Positions 6,585-11,989 of a stretch of 11,989 nt of DNA are shown here, in pieces. The notes below the pieces were generated by a model that was given only the letters and a program-made list of their open reading frames with translations, was not told the origin of the DNA and did not search any database. Source of the DNA: Eubacteriaceae bacterium (GTDB lineage: Bacteria; Bacillota; Clostridia; Eubacteriales; Alkalibacteraceae); the NCBI GenBank assembly GCA_003446375.1, contig DMAW01000167.1:1-11989 (forward strand). Reading direction: 5' to 3'. Numbering within the stretch: position 1 is the stretch's first letter; every line of letters starts with the position of its first letter. The translations under genes were made by a program, and so were the position numbers.

Positions 6585-7403
6585 ATGGATAAAATAATTG
6601 GATTCGTCGGTTGCGGTAACATGGCTCAAGCAATGATAGGAGGAATTATTGACTCCGGCTTGGTCACTAGTGAGAATGTTTATGTGTCAAATCCTATAGT
6701 GGAACAATTAGATTTAGTAAGATTAAAATATGGCGTCAATGTCACAAACGATAATAAGCAAGTAGCAAAAGTTTCAGATATTTTGATAATTGCTGTCAAG
6801 CCACATATTTGTGACAAGGTGATTAAAGAGGTTTCTCAGGATTTAAAGGATGATGTAATACTTATAAGCATTGCTGCTGGGAAAACCATCAAATCTTTAG
6901 AGGCTGCGCTTGGAGAAAAGAAGGTAAAAATTGTGAGGACGATGCCTAATACTCCGGTGCAGGTTGGCGAGGGAATGAGCGTGATCGTTAAGAACGGTTA
7001 TGCTGGCAATGATGACTTAAAAATAGCGGAAGAAGTATTTAGTAGCTTTGGCAGGGTCGAATATCTTGATGAAAAATATTTTGATGGTGCAACTGCCGTT
7101 AGCGGGTCTTCTCCTGCATGCATATATATTTTGATTGAGGCATTGGCAGATGCAGCGGTTCAAGCCGGAATTCCTAGAGATAAAGCTTATACTATGGCTG
7201 CGCAGACGGTTAAAGGAGCTGCAGAAATGGTTTTGGAAACAGGAATTCATCCAGGGGAGCTGAAAGACAGGGTTTGTTCGCCAGGTGGGACTTCAATTGA
7301 AGCTGTAGCTGTACTTGAAAAAGAAGGTTTTAGATCGGCTGTGATCTCAGCTATAAAAGCGTCAGCACAAAAATCAAAAGAACTGTCAAAAGACGATAAA
7401 TAA
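6585..7403 (+). CDS. proC: Pyrroline-5-carboxylate reductase
   Basis: Reduces 1-pyrroline-5-carboxylate to proline with NAD(P)H; cytoplasmic, the last step of proline synthesis. The 272 residues match the family length. An N-terminal Rossmann fold opens IIGFVGCGNMAQAM (dinucleotide motif GCGNMA at 9-14). VRTMPNTPVQVGEGM sits at 118-131. The C-terminal dimerisation domain carries SGSSPACIY near 173-181 and the P5CR signature HPGELKDRVCSPGGTSIEA at 222-240. The ATG at 6585 follows AAAGGAG by 10 bases. It is the first gene of a likely two-gene transcript with the aminotransferase 22 bp downstream. Whether that partner supplies a precursor or is unrelated is not shown by the sequence. Confidence 0.96.
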   Translation: MDKIIGFVGCGNMAQAMIGGIIDSGLVTSENVYVSNPIVEQLDLVRLKYGVNVTNDNKQVAKVSDILIIAVKPHICDKVIKEVSQDLKDDVILISIAAGKTIKSLEAALGEKKVKIVRTMPNTPVQVGEGMSVIVKNGYAGNDDLKIAEEVFSSFGRVEYLDEKYFDGATAVSGSSPACIYILIEALADAAVQAGIPRDKAYTMAAQTVKGAAEMVLETGIHPGELKDRVCSPGGTSIEAVAVLEKEGFRSAVISAIKASAQKSKELSKDDK

Positions 7404-7425
7404 AGGTTGATAACGGAGGTATAAG

Positions 7426-8667
7426 ATGAGCATGTTTAGCATGGCAGCCAATCACTCGATTAGGCCTGTTCAGGAAGATATAATATTTGGAATGGGTGCT
7501 ATGGCAGAAGAGGCAATAAGAGATAAAGGTTTTAAAAGAGTAATAAACGCTACTATAGGAGCTCTATTAGATGACGATGGAAAATTAGTAACATTCCATA
7601 GCGTGTTTGAAGTGCTTAAAGGATTGAGCGACCAACAAATTGCGGCGTATGCGCCGTTAAGTGGCATGCCTGAATATATAAAATACGCAATAGAAGCCAC
7701 TTTTATGGGTTACAGGCCAAATGGTTTTATCGATGGGGTTGCCACCCCTGGTGGTTCCGGGGCTATTCGCCATGCCATATGGAATTATACTGATGCCGGA
7801 GACAAGATATTGACTTCAGATTGGTTTTGGGAACCATATCAAACAATGGCGTCAGAGCATATGAGGAAAATCGTCACTTATGAGCTGTACGATGAAGAAA
7901 TGAATTTTAATTTAGAATCTTTTGAAAAGAGTTTAGGCGATTTGTTAGATGAACAAAAGCGTGCGCTAGTAATGCTAAATACTCCTGCGCACAATCCAAC
8001 CGGGTATAGTTTGAGCAACTCTGAATGGATGAAATTGAGAGAAATTTTAATTGAATTTTCTAAGGATCAGGAAAATAAAATAATACTCTTCATAGATGTG
8101 GCATATCTGGATTTTTGCAATGATGAAGAAAGAGAATTTTTTAAATTACTAAGCAACCTTCCTAAAAATATACTTGTATTAATCTCGTTTAGCATGTCAA
8201 AAGGATATACTTTTTATGGATTGAGAAGCGGTGCGTTATTAGGAGTTTCGTCAGATGAAGACATAATACGAGAATTTAAGAATGTATGCTCGTATTCAAA
8301 TAGAGGTGTTTGGTCAAATGGAACTAGAGCTGCTATGGAGACATTGATTGAAATTTATAAAAATGACAATATAAGAAAGAAAGTGTTTGAAGAACGTGCA
8401 AAACATAAACAGATATTGAAAGAAAGAGCAGAGACGTTTATTCAGAGCGCCAAGGAAGCCGGATTAGCGATATGCAGGTATAAAGGAGGTTTTTTTATTT
8501 CAATACCTCATGATGATCCAATGAGATTAGCTGAAAAATTAACGGAAAAAGATGTTTTTGTAGTACCTTTGGAAAAAGGACTCAGGTTTGCGGTATGTGC
8601 CGTTTCTTTAGAAAAATGCAAATCAGCACCTGCACTGATCAAAGAAATGATGGAATCTTTGAAATAA
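7426..8667 (+). CDS. Class I/II (fold type I) PLP-dependent aminotransferase
   Basis: Cytoplasmic PLP aminotransferase of 413 residues. Visible motifs: SIRPVQEDIIFGM near 11-23, similar to the N-terminus of aspartate/aromatic aminotransferases; TPGGSGAIRHAI near 107-118 (cofactor-binding loop); NTPAHNPTGYS with Asn190; FIDVAYLDF with Asp224; SFSMSKGYTFYGLRSG with Schiff-base Lys259 and phosphate-binding Arg267; and a C-terminal GLRFAVCAVS segment. The HNPTG and SxSKxxxxYGLRxG patterns resemble the aspartate/tyrosine aminotransferase branch, but substrate choice is not readable. A strong CGGAGGT at 7414-7420 lies 5 bases before the ATG. There is no terminator between it and proC, so the two are cotranscribed. 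No clear terminator follows it either. Confidence 0.88.
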   Translation: MSMFSMAANHSIRPVQEDIIFGMGAMAEEAIRDKGFKRVINATIGALLDDDGKLVTFHSVFEVLKGLSDQQIAAYAPLSGMPEYIKYAIEATFMGYRPNGFIDGVATPGGSGAIRHAIWNYTDAGDKILTSDWFWEPYQTMASEHMRKIVTYELYDEEMNFNLESFEKSLGDLLDEQKRALVMLNTPAHNPTGYSLSNSEWMKLREILIEFSKDQENKIILFIDVAYLDFCNDEEREFFKLLSNLPKNILVLISFSMSKGYTFYGLRSGALLGVSSDEDIIREFKNVCSYSNRGVWSNGTRAAMETLIEIYKNDNIRKKVFEERAKHKQILKERAETFIQSAKEAGLAICRYKGGFFISIPHDDPMRLAEKLTEKDVFVVPLEKGLRFAVCAVSLEKCKSAPALIKEMMESLK

Positions 8668-8721
8668 ATGAAAATGCTTATGAAAAAACATCAAGATTTA
8701 TTATTGTAATCAAATACATTG

Positions 8722-8730
8722 TGTTATAAT
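8722..8730 (+). promoter_or_regulatory. Extended -10 promoter for the secreted HExxH protein gene
   Basis: TGTTATAAT is an extended -10 (TGnTATAAT). The best -35 is only fair (TTGTAA at 8704-8709, spacer 15). It lies 31 bases before the ATG at 8762, whose ribosome binding site is weak (GGTG at 8751-8754 instead of AGGAGG). Confidence 0.5.
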
Positions 8731-8738
8731 TAAAAAAA

Positions 8739-8748
8739 AAGCATGCTT
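8739..8748. promoter_or_regulatory. Palindrome at the predicted transcription start, possible operator
   Basis: AAGCATGCTT is a perfect 10-base palindrome beginning about 8 bases after the -10 element, where a repressor would block initiation. The nonamer ATGCTTATG at its right side (8743-8751) also occurs at 8674-8682, on the other side of the promoter. The LacI-family regulator encoded in the same unit is a natural candidate binder, although LacI-family sites usually have a central CG. Confidence 0.25.
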
Positions 8749-8761
8749 ATGGTGTAATAAA

Positions 8762-10093
8762 ATGAAAAAGATAGTTGTACTGCTTTGTTTGATAGCAATG
8801 CAATTTAGTCCAGCGACTGCGCGAGATGCATCAGCTGTATATATTGCTGATGACGGGATTAAAATAACAAGTTATGCTGAAAACTGGCAAAAGGATAAAT
8901 TAGAAGAGATATATAAAGAACTTAAAAAAAATATTCATGGTGAAGAGTGGAATTACCTTGAATCTGTAAACTTATATCCAGGTCCAGGAGCGAATGGGAC
9001 AGAAGATGGTTTGTATAACTATTCTTTGAAGAAAACTGGATTTTTTCCTAGGCAGGATGTGTCCTTGGAAAAAGGCAGCAGGATTGATCTATACAACATG
9101 GATTCCAAAGATTCTATAGATCAGGTAGCTAGAGTATTATCCCATGAATACGGACATCATTTCACTATCTATTATTTGTCTAAAAACGATCCGAAGTTTT
9201 TTTCTGATTGGAAGGAAAGCGGTTTTTACAACGCAAGGCAAGGCATGAATTATACTGAGATGTCTAATGATCCAAATGTAGAGCATAGATGGAATATTGC
9301 GGAGATAGCTGCAGAAGATTATGTACAGCTTTACGGGTCATCAACTGGAAAAAGGCCAACAGAAGTATATGACATAAAAGAAAGATTAGACAGAAGAACG
9401 ATTGATAGACAGATGTGGTTTTCATCAGCTTCATACAATATTATTCCACAAGAAAACATGGATATACCCTTGGCATTGCAAGATGACAACATTGCATTGT
9501 ACTGGAAAGAGGTATCTGGAATAAGGCCTGACGTTGAATTTTATTCAAAGCCGGATTTGAGCATAAATAAGCTAAAAGACTTGGATAACGATTATTCGAT
9601 GTGGGAATTGACATGGACGAAAAGCTCAAATACCCTTGGAGAAGAGGCCATATACTACACCGTAGTGGCGTTTGGTGATGAAAAAACAGAATTTGTGCCA
9701 GTAAAGACAGTTTCAAGAGGTGAAAAAAGGCAAGCTGTTATAGGCAGCGTTGTTCAAAAATCTGGGATGAAGTTGAATTATTACACGGATTATTTCGTCT
9801 CAAATGGATATAGCAAGTTAATCGTCATAATTACAGGAAGAAAAGGTGAAGCAGCAGCGTCCAATATTTATAATTTAGACTTAAGTAAAGGGACTGTTGC
9901 AGCAGAAAATCAAGAAGAGAGACAAAACCATTACGTAAGCGGAGAAATTACAAATAAAAAAACTAGTATAGCAGCATTTATCGCATTTATCACTGAAATA
10001 GTTGAGGAGATCATACGTCAATTTTTTTCACTGGTGGATAGATTATTTTCATATAATATTATATTGAATCGGGAGGATTATTATGAGCATTAA
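8762..10093 (+). CDS. Secreted HExxH metallopeptidase-like protein, family not recognised
   Basis: 443 residues with a signal peptide (MKK, hydrophobic 4-15, probable cleavage after SPATA near 20). Residues 121-133 read QVARVLSHEYGHH, a zinc HExxH site (His128, Glu129, His132). About 50 residues on, IAEIAAEDYVQLYG offers Glu181 or Glu185 as third ligand, so a gluzincin-like peptidase is likely. The SHEYGHH and AEDYVQLYG pairing suggests the protein cuts or remodels a surface or secreted substrate. Residues about 250-375 look beta-rich (LTWTKSSN, IYYTVVAFG, SKLIVIITGR), possibly a fibronectin III-like domain. Residues 401-437 are an amphipathic, hydrophobic stretch that might contact the membrane. 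I do not recognise the family. It starts behind an extended -10 promoter with a weak ribosome binding site, and its last 11 bases overlap the LacI-type regulator gene. No inhibitor or substrate gene is adjacent. Confidence 0.72.
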   Translation: MKKIVVLLCLIAMQFSPATARDASAVYIADDGIKITSYAENWQKDKLEEIYKELKKNIHGEEWNYLESVNLYPGPGANGTEDGLYNYSLKKTGFFPRQDVSLEKGSRIDLYNMDSKDSIDQVARVLSHEYGHHFTIYYLSKNDPKFFSDWKESGFYNARQGMNYTEMSNDPNVEHRWNIAEIAAEDYVQLYGSSTGKRPTEVYDIKERLDRRTIDRQMWFSSASYNIIPQENMDIPLALQDDNIALYWKEVSGIRPDVEFYSKPDLSINKLKDLDNDYSMWELTWTKSSNTLGEEAIYYTVVAFGDEKTEFVPVKTVSRGEKRQAVIGSVVQKSGMKLNYYTDYFVSNGYSKLIVIITGRKGEAAASNIYNLDLSKGTVAAENQEERQNHYVSGEITNKKTSIAAFIAFITEIVEEIIRQFFSLVDRLFSYNIILNREDYYEH

Positions 10094-11093
10094 AATCAAA
10101 GATGTTGCAAGAGAAGCAAATGTTTCTGTAGCGACAGTTTCAAGAGTTCTTAACAACATTCCATTAGTAAATGACGAAACAAAAAAAAGAGTGCTAGATG
10201 CCATTGAAAGGACAGGTTATAAACCAAATGCAATTGCAAGAAGTTTAAAGATGCAAAAAACAAATACCTTTGGAATCATGATACCTGACATATCGTTACC
10301 TTATTATACTCAAGTAGTTCGAGGAGTTGAGGATGTTTGCAATATTTATGATTACAATATAATATTATGCAATACAGACTCTGAACCAAGCAAGGAAGAA
10401 AAGTACTTCGATGTATTTATTGAAAAGCAATGTGATGGCATTTTATATATCGGAAAAGGCTTAAATCAAAATTTGGTCAACAAAATTGAGAGCAGCAGAG
10501 TTCCTGTAGTCTTAGGAGCGGTAAGCGATGTGATGGGAAGATACCACAGCGTTGCTATTAATAATGAACAAGCTTCATTTGACATTACAAAATATCTAAT
10601 TGAGAATGGGCATGAATCTATAGCTTTCTTTAGTGATGAGGATGAAACTTCTTTTGTTGCTCAAGAAAGGAAAAAAGGGTTTGTCAGAGCATTGAAAAAA
10701 TACAACCTAAAAGAAAATCCAATCTTTGAATTAAAAGGCAAGTATAGCATTAAGGGAGGATACGACCTGATGGATGAGCTCTTGACTAATTCTGAACTAC
10801 CAACAGCATTGGTTGCCTTAAATGATGAGATGGCTCTCGGTGCAATAAGAAAATTAGAAGATGCAGGTTATAAAGTCCCGGATGATATGAGCATTGTAGG
10901 TTTTAATAATTTCCAGATCTCTGAATGGTTTAAACCTGGAATCACTACAGTAGCTCAACCTATGTATGATATTGGGGCTATCAGCGCGCGGATGCTGATA
11001 AAGATACTTAACAACTCAAAAATAGGAGAAAAAGCAGTTACTGTTCCACATGAATTGATTATTAGAGACTCAGTAAAGTCTATTAAAGAATAA
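10083..11093 (+). CDS. LacI/GalR-family transcriptional regulator
   Basis: DNA-binding regulator of 336 residues, typical length. Residues 4-24 form the LacI helix-turn-helix (IKDVAREANVSVATVSRVLN). Residues 47-57 (KPNAIARSLKM) are the hinge helix that contacts the minor groove. From about 61 (NTFGIMIPDI) the periplasmic-binding-like effector domain follows, with GILYIG near 144 and GFNNFQISEWFKPGITTVAQP near the C-terminus. The effector, probably a sugar or sugar phosphate, is unknown. No sugar-catabolic gene is in the window. The ATG at 10083 lies 5 bases after GGGAGGA, inside the end of the HExxH gene, so the two overlap by 11 bases in different frames and are probably coupled. It may regulate its own promoter near 8730 or distant genes. 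Confidence 0.95.
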   Translation: MSIKIKDVAREANVSVATVSRVLNNIPLVNDETKKRVLDAIERTGYKPNAIARSLKMQKTNTFGIMIPDISLPYYTQVVRGVEDVCNIYDYNIILCNTDSEPSKEEKYFDVFIEKQCDGILYIGKGLNQNLVNKIESSRVPVVLGAVSDVMGRYHSVAINNEQASFDITKYLIENGHESIAFFSDEDETSFVAQERKKGFVRALKKYNLKENPIFELKGKYSIKGGYDLMDELLTNSELPTALVALNDEMALGAIRKLEDAGYKVPDDMSIVGFNNFQISEWFKPGITTVAQPMYDIGAISARMLIKILNNSKIGEKAVTVPHELIIRDSVKSIKE

Positions 11094-11116
11094 GCCAAAA
11101 GGTTTATTCTTTAATA
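11081..11116 (+). other. 16-bp stem-loop at the end of the LacI-type gene, no T-run
   Basis: TATTAAAGAATAA pairs perfectly with TTATTCTTTAATA, and inside it GCC pairs with GGT, including one G-T pair, around an AAAA loop. The stop codon of the regulator (11091-11093) lies in the left arm. No T-run follows, so this is a weak terminator at most. It may instead protect the mRNA 3' end or act as an attenuator ahead of the IclR-type gene. Confidence 0.6.
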
Positions 11117-11149
11117 ATATGTAGGAAAATACAAAAAACATATCGGAGA

Positions 11150-11157
11150 TACATGTA
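11150..11157. promoter_or_regulatory. TACATGTA palindrome upstream of the IclR-type gene
   Basis: A perfect 8-base palindrome lies 28 bases before the ATG at 11186. Flanking it, ATATGT (11117-11122) and ACATAT (11138-11143) form a further inverted pair. It shares a CATG core with the palindrome after the gene, so it could be an autoregulatory operator. No clear -35/-10 pair is visible here. Confidence 0.22.
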
Positions 11158-11185
11158 AGAGATTAGTTCTAAAAGGAGAATGATG

Positions 11186-11896
11186 ATGCAAGTAGTTGAA
11201 AAGATTTCTGAGATTCTGCAGTTAATGGCCGCGAATCCAAATAAAAAACAATGGAGGGCGACAGAGATAAGCAACAGCTTGAGCATGAATATCTCAACTA
11301 CCCATAGGCTGTTACAAGCTCTTAAAAAGGGAGGCTTCATTAATCAAGATCAAGTGTCTAAACAGTATTCACTGGGGATTAATTTGATATATTACGCAGA
11401 GATTGTAAGAGAGATGAATCTTCCGGGGATGGTAGTTTATCCGGCTGTTCAAAGACTTTTTGATGCAACCAAAGAAACTGTATTTCTTACTATAAAGGAA
11501 GGCGACACATGTGTCGTGATTGAACGAATAAACAGTCACCACGAACTTAGAGTTGTTAAACAAATCGGTGATACTAAAATGCTTGGGCAGAGTACTTGTG
11601 GAAAGGTTATACTTGCCTTTTTGCCGGAAGAGATGAAAAAAAGAATAATTTGTTATTGCGAAGATGAAGTTCAATGCCAAATCTCTTTGGAGAAAACAGC
11701 AAAAGACGGTTATATAGCAGAATATGTTAAGGAGCTGGATAGCACAGTTATATCAGCCCCTATTTTCTCAGAACAAGGAAATGTAGTTGCCAGCCTTTCT
11801 GTTATAGTTCCCCAGTGTAGAATTGACGAGATGAAAAAAATATATATAATTGAAGAAATCAAGAAAATAAGTAGTGAATTTATCCCAAAAAAATGA
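11186..11896 (+). CDS. IclR-family transcriptional regulator
   Basis: DNA-binding regulator of 236 residues, slightly short for the family (about 250). Residues 1-65 form the winged helix: WRATEISNSLSMNISTTHRLLQALKKGGFI, then a wing with YSLG at 61-64. Residues about 75-236 form the effector domain, with VFLTIKEGDTCVVIERI near 99-115, GQSTCGKVILAFLP near 134-147, KDGYIAEY near 173-180, and VISAPIFSEQGNVVASLSV near 188-206. Three tandem ATGs occur at 11180, 11183 and 11186. AAGGAG at 11173-11178 gives 7-base spacing only to the third, so I start there. The effector is unknown. IclR members often control an adjacent aromatic or short-chain acid operon, which here would lie beyond the right edge. 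Confidence 0.94.
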   Translation: MQVVEKISEILQLMAANPNKKQWRATEISNSLSMNISTTHRLLQALKKGGFINQDQVSKQYSLGINLIYYAEIVREMNLPGMVVYPAVQRLFDATKETVFLTIKEGDTCVVIERINSHHELRVVKQIGDTKMLGQSTCGKVILAFLPEEMKKRIICYCEDEVQCQISLEKTAKDGYIAEYVKELDSTVISAPIFSEQGNVVASLSVIVPQCRIDEMKKIYIIEEIKKISSEFIPKK

Positions 11897-11899
11897 TAC

Positions 11900-11915
11900 A
11901 ATGTTCATGCACATT
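11900..11915. promoter_or_regulatory. Near-perfect palindrome after the IclR-type gene, candidate operator
   Basis: AATGTTCATGCACATT is a 16-base palindrome with a single mismatched pair (7 of 8). It lies 3 bases past the IclR stop, in a region that looks like the start of the next gene's regulatory region. Its position fits an operator for a downstream operon. The rest of the window (11916-11989) is A/T-rich and holds a short AAAACC..GGTTTT hairpin (11920-11933) and no gene that I can support. Confidence 0.35.
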
Positions 11916-11989
11916 CTTAAAAACCTTGGTTTTACAATGATTTTAAATTGTTGAAAAAAGATTTTGAAAAAGTTTAAAAAACGTGTTGA

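Noticed and set aside
11180..11185. First two of three tandem ATGs as start of the IclR-type gene
   Set aside because: They lie only 1 and 4 bases from AAGGAG. The third ATG has the normal 7-base spacing.
11920..11933. AAAACC/GGTTTT hairpin as terminator of the IclR-type gene
   Set aside because: The stem is 5-6 bp with a 2-4 base loop and few G-C pairs, too weak to call. Only the short T-run favours it.

Overview
The window is AT-rich, gene-dense DNA with strong AGGAGG-type ribosome binding sites, frequent AGA/ATA codons, LppC-type lipoprotein signals and Rho-independent terminators. Together these suggest a low-GC Gram-positive anaerobe, most likely of the Bacillota (Clostridia). I cannot name the species from the sequence alone. 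It reads as chromosomal housekeeping and accessory metabolism. I see no RNA genes, insertion sequences, CRISPR arrays or phage genes.

Layout. (1) Plus strand, 46-2082: a lipoprotein with two FMN-binding-type repeats, a perfect stem-loop, then an ApbE-type FAD:protein FMN transferase lipoprotein. The transferase most probably attaches FMN covalently to its neighbour, giving a small surface flavin electron-transfer pair like PplA/FmnB of Listeria. (2) Minus strand, 2101-6384: an orphan NMT1/THI5-type substrate-binding lipoprotein, a terminator, then a tightly coupled pair made of a peptidase-U32 family protein and a class III aminotransferase. The aminotransferase converges on apbE, and one hairpin holds both stop codons. 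(3) Plus strand, 6585-8667: proC (pyrroline-5-carboxylate reductase) and a fold-type-I class I/II aminotransferase, 22 bp apart and behind one promoter. A second, very good promoter in the same 200-bp intergenic region fires the other way into the substrate-binding protein gene. (4) Plus strand, 8762-11093: a secreted HExxH protein of unknown family whose end overlaps the start of a LacI-family regulator. (5) Plus strand, 11186-11896: an IclR-family regulator, followed by a promoter-like region with a near-perfect palindrome at the right edge. It probably controls genes beyond the window.

The parts most worth follow-up are the flavinylated lipoprotein/ApbE pair, where one of the two flavin-attachment motifs is altered, and the unrecognised secreted metallopeptidase-like protein translationally linked to a LacI regulator. 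I found nothing that amounts to a clearly new multi-gene system. Functions are assigned from motifs read by eye, without database searches.
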